Notes: generated by a model from the letters alone, not told the origin. DNA of 64,000 nt from Methylobacterium cerastii (GCF_022179125.1 NZ_BPQG01000006.1:62001-126000), one strand, 5' to 3'. Shown: positions 37,783 through 48,580, counted from the first letter of the stretch. Numbers and translations are program-made.

Positions 37783-38023
37783 GGATCACCCGGGTTTCGC
37801 TCGGGCGAGCTTTGCAGAATTCGGGTAAACGTTTCGTAAATCCATCCCACTTGTTCGTTGGGCAAGTCATTCATACGTATACGAAATTCGAGATAGCTGG
37901 ATATACGGTGTTCGCGAGGAGAGATTCCTTCACCATCCACATTAAGCCGATGGCAACGCGGACGTGGTTTCTGGCGGCAGCCTCCAAAATGGGAGGCGCA
38001 CCGATCAGAATGGATCGAATCTC

Positions 38024-40294
38024 ATGTCTTCAGGCATCACGCTTTCGTCTGCGACGCGTCAGAACCTCCTCGTCGCCCAGGATACCGCCAGCCTGCTGGC
38101 GACGACCCAGAACCGGCTGTCGACCGGCAAGAAGGTCAATTCGGCCCTCGACAACCCGACCTCGTTCTTCACCTCTCAGGGCCTCGACAGCCGCTCGAAC
38201 GACCTCTCGAACCTGCTCGACTCGATCTCGAACGGCGTCCAGGTGATCCAGGCCGCCAACACCGGCCTCACCTCGCTGCAGAAGCTGGTCGACTCGGCGA
38301 AGTCGGTCGCCAACCAGGCGCTTCAGAGCACGATCGGTTACTCCACAAAGTCGAACGTCTCGACCACGATCACCGGCGCGACCGCTGCCGACCTCCGTGG
38401 CACGACCTCGTATGCAAACGCTCTGGCTTCAAGCAACGGGATCTTCAGTGGTGCTGCAGGCGGTACGACCGCTGCAACCGGATCGACGACGCTTGGTGGC
38501 ACGCTCGCTGCGAAGGTCGGCACTGCAGCCACCGCGGGCGACGGCTCGGCGGCACTGACCCCCAGCATAACCCTGATCGCCTCCGGCGGCGCCACGGCCA
38601 CGGGTCTTGCGGGGAACGCTCAGCCTGCCGATGGCGATACGCTCTCGGTGAACGGAAAGACCATCACCTTCCGCGCCGGCAGCGCGCCGACCGGCACATC
38701 GATCCCGGCCGGCTCGGGCACGAGCGGAAACGTCCTGACCGACGGTACCGGAAACTCGACTGTCTACCTCGGAACGACCACCACGCCCGCCGGTACGGTC
38801 GGCGACCTTCTGACGGCGGTCGATCTCGCGAGCGGCGTCAAAACCGCCGTCAACAGCACCGCCGGTGCCGCGACGATCACGACGAGCTCTGGCCAGACCG
38901 TTTCGAGCATCACGACTGGTGCCGTGACTCTGAACTCTTCGACCGGCTCCGACCTCAACGTCACCGGCAAAGCGGATCTCCTGAAGGCCCTGGGTGTATC
39001 CACGGCGACGGGTTCGAACCCGGCGACGGTGACGGCAACGCGTGCGACGGTTTCGACCTCGACCTCCAGCCTGATCCAGGACGGGTCGACCCTGAACGTG
39101 AATGGCAAGACCATCACGTTCAAGAACGCTCAGACCCCGGCGGCTGCGAACGTTGCATCCGGCTCGGGCGTGTCCGGCAACGTCGTGACCGACGGCAGTG
39201 GCAACTCGACCGTCTTCCTCCAGGCCGGCTCGATTGCCGACGTCCTGAAGGCCGTCGATTTCGCAACCGGCGCGCAGACCGCCACCATCGCTAGCGGCGC
39301 CGCCACGCCGGCTGCCGTCTCGGGCGTCGCTGCCTCCAGCATCTCGGGCGGCGTTCTCAAGCTCAGCACAGGAACCACTTCCGACCTCAGCATCACCGGC
39401 ACAGGCAATGCGCTGTCCGCGCTCGGCCTGGCTGGCAATGCCGGGACCGACACCACCTTCACCGCATCCCGGTCATCGACGCCCGGTGGCTTGTCCGGCA
39501 AGACGCTGACCTTCGGATCGCTGAATAAGGGGACTGCCGTCAACGTCACCTTCGGCGACGGTACCAACGGCACGGTCAAGACGCTGGATCAGCTCAACAC
39601 CCAGCTTAGCGCCAACAACCTGTCGGCGACGGTGGATGCGAGTGGCAAGCTGACGATCCAGACCACCAACGACCACGCGTCCTCGACCATCGGCAGCACC
39701 GCTGATGGTGGCGCAATCGGCGGCACCGCCGCGAGCGTTTTCTCGGCGGCCGCTGCACCGGTGGCTGACGCGAACTCCCAGGCCACCCGCTCTTCGCTCC
39801 TGAGCCAGTTCAACTCGATCCTCGACAACATCAAGACGACGGCTCAGGACTCGTCCTTCAACGGGGTCAACCTGCTGAACGGTGACACGCTGAAGCTGAC
39901 CTTCAACGAGAAGGGCAGCTCGACGCTGAACCTTCAGGGCGTCCAGTTCGACGCCGCCGGCCTGGGTCTGTCGAAGCTTGGGCAGAACGGCGCCAACGAG
40001 TTCGAGGACAATTCGGCGACCAACAACGTGATCTCATCGCTGTCCACCGCCTCCTCTGCGCTGCGGGCCCAGGCTTCGACCTTCGGCTCCAACCTCTCGG
40101 TGGTGCAGAACCGTCAGAGCTTCAACAAGAGCATCATCAACGTGCTGCAGACCGGTTCGTCGAACCTCACCAGCGCCGACCTGAACGAGGAGGCTGCCAA
40201 CTCCCAGGCCCTCTCGACCCGCAACTCGCTGACGATCTCGGCGCTGTCGCTGGCCAACCAGGCCCAGCAGAGCGTCCTGCAGCTCCTCCGCTAA
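38024..40294 (+). CDS. Flagellin, 756 residues, with duplicated central module
   Basis: Starts MSSGITLSSATRQNLLVAQD. Residues 1-110 form the N-terminal D0/D1 helices (TTQNRLSTGKKVNSALDNP; LDSISNGVQVIQAANTGL) and about 585-756 the C-terminal ones (SLLSQFNSILDNIKTTAQDS; ISALSLANQAQQSVLQLLR). In between lie two similar modules (about 203-325 and 353-469) followed by a Flg_IN-like segment near 492-560. Typical alphaproteobacterial flagellins have 270-500 residues, so this is large. It forms the filament. The 5' region has CCTCC-AAAAT-GGGAGG at 37981-37996, a possible stem in the leader on which FlbT might act (inference). Confidence 0.92.
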   Translation: MSSGITLSSATRQNLLVAQDTASLLATTQNRLSTGKKVNSALDNPTSFFTSQGLDSRSNDLSNLLDSISNGVQVIQAANTGLTSLQKLVDSAKSVANQALQSTIGYSTKSNVSTTITGATAADLRGTTSYANALASSNGIFSGAAGGTTAATGSTTLGGTLAAKVGTAATAGDGSAALTPSITLIASGGATATGLAGNAQPADGDTLSVNGKTITFRAGSAPTGTSIPAGSGTSGNVLTDGTGNSTVYLGTTTTPAGTVGDLLTAVDLASGVKTAVNSTAGAATITTSSGQTVSSITTGAVTLNSSTGSDLNVTGKADLLKALGVSTATGSNPATVTATRATVSTSTSSLIQDGSTLNVNGKTITFKNAQTPAAANVASGSGVSGNVVTDGSGNSTVFLQAGSIADVLKAVDFATGAQTATIASGAATPAAVSGVAASSISGGVLKLSTGTTSDLSITGTGNALSALGLAGNAGTDTTFTASRSSTPGGLSGKTLTFGSLNKGTAVNVTFGDGTNGTVKTLDQLNTQLSANNLSATVDASGKLTIQTTNDHASSTIGSTADGGAIGGTAASVFSAAAAPVADANSQATRSSLLSQFNSILDNIKTTAQDSSFNGVNLLNGDTLKLTFNEKGSSTLNLQGVQFDAAGLGLSKLGQNGANEFEDNSATNNVISSLSTASSALRAQASTFGSNLSVVQNRQSFNKSIINVLQTGSSNLTSADLNEEAANSQALSTRNSLTISALSLANQAQQSVLQLLR
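38630..38998 (+). repeat. Flagellin central module, copy 1
   Basis: Encodes about residues 203-325: DGDTLSVNGKTITF, then GSGTSGNVLTDGTGNSTVYL, a DLLTAVDLASG segment, SSGQTVSSITTGAVTLNSS and ending KADLLKALGV. The order of segments matches copy 2. Confidence 0.8.
39080..39430 (+). repeat. Flagellin central module, copy 2
   Basis: Encodes about residues 353-469: DGSTLNVNGKTITF, GSGVSGNVVTDGSGNSTVFL, DVLKAVDFATG, SISGGVLKLSTGTTSDLSI and ending NALSALGLAG. It is slightly shorter than copy 1 and clearly diverged, so the duplication is not very recent. Confidence 0.8.
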
Positions 40295-40303
40295 GCGCCA
40301 CGG

Positions 40304-40327
40304 CGGCCGCCCCGATCCGGGCGGCCG
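40304..40327 (+). terminator. Hairpin after flagellin
   Basis: CGGCCGCCC (40304-40312), CGATCC loop, GGGCGGCCG (40319-40327), then TCCTCTTCC. It lies 10 bases past the flagellin stop, without a clean T-run, and may protect the 3' end or weakly terminate. Confidence 0.55.
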
Positions 40328-40466
40328 TCCTCTTCCCGACGGAACACCGTTGCGACTCTGGCTCCTGTGGCTTTCGGCTCCGGGGGCCATTTTCGTGGCC
40401 GCAAGGCGAATTTGGCTCCTCGGATCTGGGCTTGCGCCGACGGGTTGGGCGACGCAATCGGCAGGT

Positions 40467-40513
40467 GGAAACGAGAAAGGCCGGGCTCCTGGAGCCCGGC
40501 CTTTCTCGTTTCC
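40467..40513. terminator. Very long perfect inverted repeat, bidirectional terminator
   Basis: Two 23-base arms (40467-40489 and 40491-40513) are exact reverse complements with one base between. The arms run from a GGAAACGAGAAAGG end to a GC-rich centre, so each strand reads CCTTTCTCGTTTCC at its 3' side. It lies between the convergent flagellin and FlaG-like genes. Confidence 0.85.
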
Positions 40514-40545
40514 GATCAGTGCGTTCGTCGTGTCCGGTTCGCGCC

Positions 40546-40920
40546 TCAGGCGGTGCGGTCGACGGGCCGCTCGGCCTGGGCTTTGGCCGCCGCGGCTTCC
40601 GCGTAGGCACGGCTCTTGAGGACCGCCGGATCAGGCAACTGGACGACGACGTTCCCGTAGCTCGAATCGATGACTTGGTAGACGATGCTTTTCGTGTCGG
40701 CGTCGACGGTCACCCGACGCTCGGTCTTCCCGGCCGGCGGTGTCTCGACCGGCTTCGGATTCTGGACAGCTGCGGGAGACCGGCCGTCGACGCGGATGTC
40801 GAGGCGGACTGCGGGATCGAGCGGAGGGCTGGGTGCCGCCCGCGGATCGTTCGCCGCCACCGCCGGGGCGGGGGAGGGCGGCGGAGTGGAGGCTATCGGA
40901 CTCGGGCCGGATACGCGCAT
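40546..40920 (-). CDS. FlaG-like small flagellar protein (tentative)
   Basis: 124 residues. The first 60 residues are Pro/Ala-rich and disordered. The C-terminal half has VTVDADTKSIVYQVIDSSYG and VVVQLPDPAVLKSRAYAEA, which follows the FlaG pattern of a short two-strand hairpin (xxVYQVxD...VxxQxP). It is convergent with flagellin. FlaG proteins influence filament length. Family assignment is by pattern and neighbourhood only. Confidence 0.55.
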   Translation of the reverse strand: MRVSGPSPIASTPPPSPAPAVAANDPRAAPSPPLDPAVRLDIRVDGRSPAAVQNPKPVETPPAGKTERRVTVDADTKSIVYQVIDSSYGNVVVQLPDPAVLKSRAYAEAAAAKAQAERPVDRTA

Positions 40921-41003
40921 GGCACGCTCCTCATCACATTGCTGATGAGGTCCAGCAAAGGTCCGCCGCGTGAAGGAGACCTTAAGACTTGCGTCCCCTG
41001 CAC

Positions 41004-41038
41004 CGTTGCCGTCCGCCAGGTTGAACGGACCGGCAACG
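41004..41038. repeat. Inverted repeat upstream of the FlaG-like gene
   Basis: CGTTGCC (41004-41010) and GGCAACG (41032-41038), extended inward by TCCG/CGGA. It lies between thiC and the FlaG-like gene. A smaller hairpin CTCATCA-CATTGC-TGATGAG lies near 40929-40948, close to the FlaG-like start. Confidence 0.4.
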
Positions 41039-41050
41039 ATGTCGGAAGAC

Positions 41051-41080
41051 TTTTAACGAACGGTCGAAGCGGACCGTTCG
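41051..41080 (-). terminator. thiC terminator
   Basis: Read on the minus strand: CGAACGGTC, a six-base loop, GACCGTTCG, then TTAAAAG. The 9-bp stem is perfect and begins 10 bases after the thiC stop. Confidence 0.6.
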
Positions 41081-41089
41081 CCCATACTG

Positions 41090-43155
<2,066 letters not shown>

Positions 43156-43164
43156 AATGGTTCG

Positions 43165-43193
43165 AATCTCCGCGGGCCGCCGGACTTTGTCAA
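43165..43193 (-). promoter_or_regulatory. Probable thiC promoter
   Basis: On the minus strand a perfect TTGACA (43193-43188) is followed after 17 bases by GAGATT (43170-43165), a weak -10. Transcription would begin near 43155, exactly at the start of the riboswitch. Confidence 0.55.
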
Positions 43194-43280
43194 TGCGCCG
43201 GCCGGATCAGGCGGAAACGGACGGATGCCGACGTCGTCTCGGATCGGTGTAGGGTCCCGCGGGAAACGCGACGGAGCCCC

Positions 43281-44117
43281 ATGCGAATCCTGCTCGTCCT
43301 GGCGGCCGCCGCCCTCGGCCTGTTCGCGTTGATGCTCGGGGCGCTCGGCCTGTTCCAGCGCAGCCTGATCTATCCCGGCGCCTTCATCGCCGGCCCGCGG
43401 GCGCGGCTGCCTGTGCCGCCGGGCACGCAAGCCCTGTCCCTGCTCACCGCCGACGACGAGCGCCTGCACGCCCTGTGGCGCGCGCCGCGGCCGGGATGCG
43501 GCGTCGTGGTCAGCTTCCACGGCAACGGCTCGCGGCCCGAGCCTGCCGCGGCGCGGTTCTCCGCCCCTCCTTGGTCCACCGCCGGCTGGGGCGTGCTGGC
43601 GATCTCTTATCGCGGGTATCCGGGTTCGACCGGCGCGCCGAGCGAGGACGGGCTGATCGCCGACGGGCTCGCGGCGGTGGCCGAAGCCGTACGGCGCGCG
43701 CCCGGCGCCCCGATCCTGCTGCACGGCCATTCCCTCGGTGCGGCGGTCGCGGTCGCGGTGGCCGAGCGGGTGCCGCATCTCGGGCTCTACCTGGAGGCGC
43801 CCTTCGATTCGCTGCCCGGCATCGTCCGCCTCGCCTTCCCCTACGCGCCGACCTTCCTCCTCCGCGATACCTGGCGCTCCGACGCGCGCATCGCCCGGGC
43901 CGGCGGCCCGGTGCTGATCGTCCACGGCACCGAGGACGGCGTCGTCCCGGTGAAGCTCGGGCGCCGGCTTGCGACGGCGGCGGGGGAGGGCGCGCGCTTC
44001 GAGTCTGTGGCGGGCGACCACGTCTCGGTGCTCGGTACCCGAGACCGGCTGGCCGAGACGATGTTCGGCGATTCCCTTCGCGCAGCATGCCCGACGCCCG
44101 CCGCAGCGACGCCGTGA
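43281..44117 (+). CDS. Alpha/beta hydrolase with N-terminal membrane anchor
   Basis: 278 residues from MRILLVLAAAALGLFALML, an uncleaved anchor or signal. The hydrolase core has VVVSFHGNGS, the nucleophile elbow GHSLGAAVA, the acid region VLIVHGTEDGVV and His in AGDHVSVLG. It resembles the YfhR/Bem46 group; substrate unknown. Divergent from thiC. Confidence 0.86.
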   Translation: MRILLVLAAAALGLFALMLGALGLFQRSLIYPGAFIAGPRARLPVPPGTQALSLLTADDERLHALWRAPRPGCGVVVSFHGNGSRPEPAAARFSAPPWSTAGWGVLAISYRGYPGSTGAPSEDGLIADGLAAVAEAVRRAPGAPILLHGHSLGAAVAVAVAERVPHLGLYLEAPFDSLPGIVRLAFPYAPTFLLRDTWRSDARIARAGGPVLIVHGTEDGVVPVKLGRRLATAAGEGARFESVAGDHVSVLGTRDRLAETMFGDSLRAACPTPAAATP

Positions 44118-44165
44118 CGCCGCGCCCCGAATTTGCGCCGATCCCATATTCTGGAGGGCGCGGAT

Positions 44166-44552
44166 GTGGAGGGAGACGGGGCTTTGGGGCGACGCGAACG
44201 GCGCTGGCGCGAGGATGAACCAGACCCGTGGGCCCGCAGCCCTGAACCGGTGATCTGCCCGCTCTGCGAGCGGCCGATCCCGCCGCGCGCCCGGTCGAGC
44301 CTGCACCACCTCGTGCCGAAGCTGAAGGGAGGCACCCACGGCATTACGGTCCGGCTGCATCAGGTTTGCCACTCGGCGATCCATGCCCGCCACAGCGAAG
44401 CCGAACTCGCACGCCGGCTCGCCGACGTGGCCGCGCTGCGGGCCGAACCGGAGATCGCCCGCTTCATCGCCTGGGTGCGGACCAAGCCCGATGACTTCCA
44501 CGCCGCCACGCGGATGACGCGCGACCGCCGCGCGGCCAAGCGCAAGAGCTGA
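44166..44552 (+). CDS. Small HNH-endonuclease-like protein
   Basis: 128 residues from a GTG at 44166, chosen because GGAGG lies eight bases upstream; an in-frame TTG at 44133 is the alternative. The HNH core is CPLCERPIPPRARSSLHHLVPKLKGG ending in LHQVCHSAIHARH, shown here in two parts, with the CxxC pair and the His-His dyad. This small form is common in proteobacteria and its substrate is unknown. It follows the hydrolase by about 50 bases. The end of the gene runs into a 16-bp tandem repeat. Confidence 0.8.
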   Translation: MEGDGALGRRERRWREDEPDPWARSPEPVICPLCERPIPPRARSSLHHLVPKLKGGTHGITVRLHQVCHSAIHARHSEAELARRLADVAALRAEPEIARFIAWVRTKPDDFHAATRMTRDRRAAKRKS

Positions 44553-44590
44553 CCACAGAAAGAGCTGACCACAGCAAGAGCTGACCAGCG
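44544..44590 (+). repeat. 16-bp tandem repeat across the HNH stop codon
   Basis: Three units: 44544-44559, 44560-44575 and a diverged third 44576-44590, consensus AAGAGCTGACCACAG(A/C). The first unit contains the last codons and stop (TGA) of the HNH gene, so the stop is copied in each unit. Confidence 0.85.
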
Positions 44591-44726
44591 CCGGATCTGG
44601 TCCCGCCCCGCAGGCGCCCTCGGTTTACCCCTCGTTCGCCATGTTGCGCGATGGCGCCAGCCGGCTCAGGCGGCCTTTACGGGTCTCGCTTCAGGGTTGC
44701 GTCCGCGCAACGTTCGGGAGGCGGCG

Positions 44727-45812
44727 ATGTTTGGGGAGGCGGGCGCGGCTGTGCCGGCGGAGGCGCTGCGTCTCGCCTGGGTCGACGTCGCCAAGGGCAT
44801 CTGCATCCTCCTCGTGGTGATGATGCATTCCACCCTGGGGACCGGGGCGGCGATGGAGGGCGAGGGGTTCCTCCACACGGTGGTGACTTTCGCCAAGCCG
44901 TTCCGCATCCCTGACTTCTTCCTGCTGTCGGGCCTGTTCCTCGGACGGGTGATCGATCGCCCGTGGCGCCTGTTCGCCGACCGGCGCGTGGTGCACTTCG
45001 CGTATTTCTACGGGCTCTGGGTCGTGATCCAGTCGCTGGCGAAATACCCGGCGATCGTCGGCGAGGCCGGCCCCGGCGCCTTCGCCACCCACCTCCTGAA
45101 CGCACTGGTCGAGCCGTACTCGACCCTATGGTTCATCTACCTGCTCGCGGTGTTCTCGGTCGCGACCAAGATGCTGCGTCGCGTGCCGCCCGCGGTGCTG
45201 CTGGCCGGCGCCGCGCTGCTGCAGGTCGTGCCCATCGCCACCCCATCCTACCTCGCGGAGGAGTTCTGCGCCCGCTACGTCTACTTCCTGGCCGGGTACG
45301 TCTTCGCCGATCGCATCTTCGCCCTGGCCGACCGGGCGGCGGCGGCCCCGCGCATCGCCTGCACGTTCCTGCTACTCTGGGCGGGCATCGAGGCGTGGCT
45401 CGCCTTCACGCCGTCGAGCCTTCCCGGCTACCCGACCCTGGCCAGTCTGCCGGTGGTCGCCCTGATCGTAGGCGGAGCCGGCGCCCTCGCCATCGTCTCG
45501 GGCGCGGCGCTCCTGACGGCGGCCGGCGGGCCGGTCGCCACTTCCTTGCGCGCCTGCGGACGGCGCTCGATCGTGATCTATCTGGCGTTCTTCCTGCCGA
45601 TGGCCGCGACGCGGACGCTGCTGGTCAAGGCCGGGCTGATCGCCGACGTCGGGCTCGCCAGCCTGACGGTGATGGCGGTCGCCGTGATCGTGCCGCTGGC
45701 GCTGGAGCGTGCGGTGCGCGGCACCGCGCTTCGCGTCCTGTTCGTCCGTCCGAAGGCGTTCCACATCGCGACCGCAGCGAACTCGCAGGCGCCGGCGCTT
45801 CAGGCGGCCTGA
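44727..45812 (+). CDS. Acyltransferase family 3 membrane protein
   Basis: 361 residues from MFGEAGAAVPAEALRLAW, with GGGAGG just upstream. About ten membrane helices. The family N-terminus RLAWVDVAKGICILLVVMMH carries the conserved His, and RIPDFFLLSGLFLGR the second motif. These integral membrane enzymes acylate sugars or lipids of the envelope; target unknown. No glycan cluster adjoins it. Confidence 0.88.
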   Translation: MFGEAGAAVPAEALRLAWVDVAKGICILLVVMMHSTLGTGAAMEGEGFLHTVVTFAKPFRIPDFFLLSGLFLGRVIDRPWRLFADRRVVHFAYFYGLWVVIQSLAKYPAIVGEAGPGAFATHLLNALVEPYSTLWFIYLLAVFSVATKMLRRVPPAVLLAGAALLQVVPIATPSYLAEEFCARYVYFLAGYVFADRIFALADRAAAAPRIACTFLLLWAGIEAWLAFTPSSLPGYPTLASLPVVALIVGGAGALAIVSGAALLTAAGGPVATSLRACGRRSIVIYLAFFLPMAATRTLLVKAGLIADVGLASLTVMAVAVIVPLALERAVRGTALRVLFVRPKAFHIATAANSQAPALQAA

Positions 45813-45849
45813 TCTGCCCCGTCCGAGGCCATCGCAGCGTCCTCAGGCC

Positions 45850-46101
45850 TCAGCCTTCGAAACACACCCCCAGGCGGCGGCCCTCGCGCCGCACGACGCG
45901 GCAGCGCCGCGGCGGCTCGTAGGCGGTCACCTGCAGCGTGAACCGGTCCGGCACGACGACCTCGGGCGCAAGCTCGAGCTGAGCGCCGGTCGCCGACACG
46001 TCCCAGACGAGACATTCCTGCGCGTCCGCACCACTCTCGGCGAACAGGCTCGCGACCTGGAAGGCATCCTTGCGCGGGGTGTTGCGTCGATTGTCGCTCA
46101 T
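45850..46101 (-). CDS. PilZ-domain protein
   Basis: 83 residues from MSDNRRNTPRKDAFQVASL. The RRNTPR segment and the later DVSATGAQLEL correspond to the c-di-GMP-binding RxxxR and DxSxxG motifs. It is a stand-alone PilZ, probably a c-di-GMP sensor. It is divergent from the penicillin-binding protein gene with a CtrA-like site between them, and about 2.7 kb from a diguanylate cyclase gene. Confidence 0.85.
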   Translation of the reverse strand: MSDNRRNTPRKDAFQVASLFAESGADAQECLVWDVSATGAQLELAPEVVVPDRFTLQVTAYEPPRRCRVVRREGRRLGVCFEG

Positions 46102-46265
46102 GGCATCACCCGAGGATTGGAGGCGGAGCGCATCATGCGCGCCGAGGCTTAGCAAATGCCCCAAGCGGCCGAGCGCAGACCGTCGGCGCGCCACCGCGGA
46201 TCCCGGGAGAATCCTGCCGGCCCAAACCCAAGTGCCTGATCCTCAACGACTTCTGAAAATCGGCG

Positions 46266-46281
46266 GTTAACATCCCTTAAA
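46266..46281 (-). promoter_or_regulatory. Near-consensus CtrA-binding site
   Basis: On the minus strand TTTA, seven bases, TTAACC: the 3' half matches the CtrA half-site fully and the 5' half has one mismatch to TTAA. It lies 98 bases upstream of the class A penicillin-binding protein and about 165 bases upstream of the pilZ start. Confidence 0.4.
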
Positions 46282-46378
46282 CCCGCCGCATTTACCGTGC
46301 GGAACCGGGCCTCCGACGATCGCCGCGCGCAGCCTTCGCGTCGCGCGTGCCCACGGGGCCTCAGGACAGACGGGACGC

Positions 46379-48580
46379 ATGGCGAACGGACGCGGACGGG
46401 ACGGCCGGGGCGAACCGAACTTCGACGTGCCCGAAGGGCGCGGCGCAGGTCGGGGCGGCGCGGACCTGCGCCTGTCGCGGGACGATCGCCCGGGAGGCGG
46501 CGTGGCGAGCAGAGTTCGGGACGGCGAGGACAAGGGCAGCCGCCGGGCGAAGCCCGCAGCAAAAAGCGGCGCGCGCCGCAGCGGGGGCAAGAAGGCCCGC
46601 AGGCGATCCCTGCTCGGGCGCCTCGTCTACGCCGGGTGGGTGCTCGGCCTATGGGCGGTGGTCGGCATCGCCGGCCTCATCGCCTACCACGCCTCGCAGC
46701 TGCCGCCGATCGACCAGCTCGCGGTGCCCAAGCGCCCGCCGAACATCGCCATCCTGGCATCCGACGGCTCGCTGCTCGCCAACCGCGGCGAGACCGGCGG
46801 CCGCGTCGTCGGCATCAAGGAGCTGCCGACCTACCTTCCGCGCGCCTTCGTGGCGATCGAGGACAGGCGCTTCTATAGTCATTTCGGCGTCGACCCGGTC
46901 GGCATCCTGCGCGCCATCGGCCAGAACCTGACGCGCCGCGGCGTCGCCCAGGGCGGCTCGACGCTGACGCAGCAGCTCGCCAAGAACCTGTTCCTCACCC
47001 CCGAGCGCTCGGCCTCGCGAAAGATCCAGGAGGCGATCCTCGCCCTCTGGCTGGAGCACAAGTACACCAAGGACGAGCTGCTCGAGCTCTATCTGAACCG
47101 GGTCTATTTCGGAGCCGGCGCCTACGGCGTCGAGGCGGCGGCGCAGCGCTACTTCGGCAAGCCGGCCAAGAACGTCAGCGTCGCGGAAGCCGCGATGCTC
47201 GGCGGCCTCGTCCAGGCCCCCTCGCGGCTGGCGCCGAACCGCAACCTGCCGGCAGCCCAGGCGCGCGCCGCCCAGGTCGTCGCGGCGATGCAGGAGCTCG
47301 GCTTCATCACCGCCCAGGACGCCAAGGTCGCGCTCGCCCAGCCGGCGCGCCCGGCGAGCAGCCGCGGCGGCGGCTCGGCGAACTACGTCGCCGACCTGGT
47401 GATGGACGTGCTCGACGACTTCGTCGGCACGATCGAGGGCGACATCGTCGTCCAGACCACGATCGACACCACCCTGCAGGCGACCGCCGAGAAGGCGCTC
47501 GTCGACGAGCTCAACGCCAAGGGCGGGCGCTACAACGTCGGCCAGGGCGCGCTCGTCTCGATGCGGCCGGACGGCGCGATCCGCGCGCTGATCGGCGGGC
47601 GCGACTACGCGCAGAGCCAGTTCAACCGCGCCACCATGGCCAAGCGCCAGCCGGGCTCCTCGTTCAAGCCGTTCGTCTACCTCGCCGCGGTCGAGCGCGG
47701 GGCGACGCCGGACACGGTCAAGGAGGACGCGCCGATCAAGATCGGCAACTGGCAGCCCGAGAACTATTCGCACCAGTACGAGGGACCGGTCACCCTGCGC
47801 ACCGCGCTCGCCCTGTCGCTCAACACGGTCGCCGTGCGCCTCGGCCAGGAGGTCGGAGCCAAGGCGGTGGTGCAGACGGCGCAGCGGCTCGGCATCACCT
47901 CGCCGCTGCAGGCCAACGGCTCGATCGCGCTCGGCACCTCGGAGGTGACGCCGCTGGAGATGGTCGGGGCCTACGGTGCCTTCGCCAACGGCGGCACGGG
48001 GGTGATCCCCTACGTCGTCGCCGGGGTGAAGGGCGTCGACGGCAAGGTCCTGTACAAGCGCGGCGAAGGCGGCCTCGGTCGCGTCATCGATCCGAACGCC
48101 GTCGGCATGATGAACGCGATGATGCACGAGACCTTCGTGATCGGCACCGCCAAGAAGGGCGACATCCCCGGCTGGGATCTGGCCGGCAAGACCGGCACCA
48201 GCCAGGATTTCCGCGATGCCTGGTTCATCGGCTATTCCGGCAGCCTGGTCACCGGGATCTGGCTCGGCAACGACGACGGCGAGCCGACCAAGAAGGCGTC
48301 CGGCGGCAACCTGCCGGTGGAGATCTGGAAGACCTACATGAGCGTCGCCCTGAAGGGTCAGACGCCGGTGCCGCTGCCCGGCCTCAACCGCTGGCGCAAG
48401 GCGCCCGAGACGACGGCCTCGGTGGCGAGCGCGCCGAACCCGGGCAACATCCTCGGGCAGATCTTCGGCGAGCCGCCCGCACCCGCCCCGGCACCCCGGG
48501 CCACAGCCGCGCGGCGTCCGGCGGCCCGCGACGCGGACGACCGGAACTTCATCGAGAAGCTGTTCGGCCTCGGCGATTGA
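46379..48580 (+). CDS. Class A penicillin-binding protein (PBP1A/PBP1C-like)
   Basis: 733 residues. A basic cytosolic leader of 77 residues precedes a membrane helix (about 80-103). The GT51 domain has the catalytic Glu161 in EDRRFYSHFG and QGGSTLTQQLAKNLFL. The transpeptidase domain has Ser427-x-x-Lys430 (PGSSFKPF), SLN (480-482) and KTGTSQDF. It polymerises and crosslinks peptidoglycan. The Pro/Ala-rich C-terminus ends in NFIEKLFGLGD, a possible docking motif. Confidence 0.95.
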   Translation: MANGRGRDGRGEPNFDVPEGRGAGRGGADLRLSRDDRPGGGVASRVRDGEDKGSRRAKPAAKSGARRSGGKKARRRSLLGRLVYAGWVLGLWAVVGIAGLIAYHASQLPPIDQLAVPKRPPNIAILASDGSLLANRGETGGRVVGIKELPTYLPRAFVAIEDRRFYSHFGVDPVGILRAIGQNLTRRGVAQGGSTLTQQLAKNLFLTPERSASRKIQEAILALWLEHKYTKDELLELYLNRVYFGAGAYGVEAAAQRYFGKPAKNVSVAEAAMLGGLVQAPSRLAPNRNLPAAQARAAQVVAAMQELGFITAQDAKVALAQPARPASSRGGGSANYVADLVMDVLDDFVGTIEGDIVVQTTIDTTLQATAEKALVDELNAKGGRYNVGQGALVSMRPDGAIRALIGGRDYAQSQFNRATMAKRQPGSSFKPFVYLAAVERGATPDTVKEDAPIKIGNWQPENYSHQYEGPVTLRTALALSLNTVAVRLGQEVGAKAVVQTAQRLGITSPLQANGSIALGTSEVTPLEMVGAYGAFANGGTGVIPYVVAGVKGVDGKVLYKRGEGGLGRVIDPNAVGMMNAMMHETFVIGTAKKGDIPGWDLAGKTGTSQDFRDAWFIGYSGSLVTGIWLGNDDGEPTKKASGGNLPVEIWKTYMSVALKGQTPVPLPGLNRWRKAPETTASVASAPNPGNILGQIFGEPPAPAPAPRATAARRPAARDADDRNFIEKLFGLGD

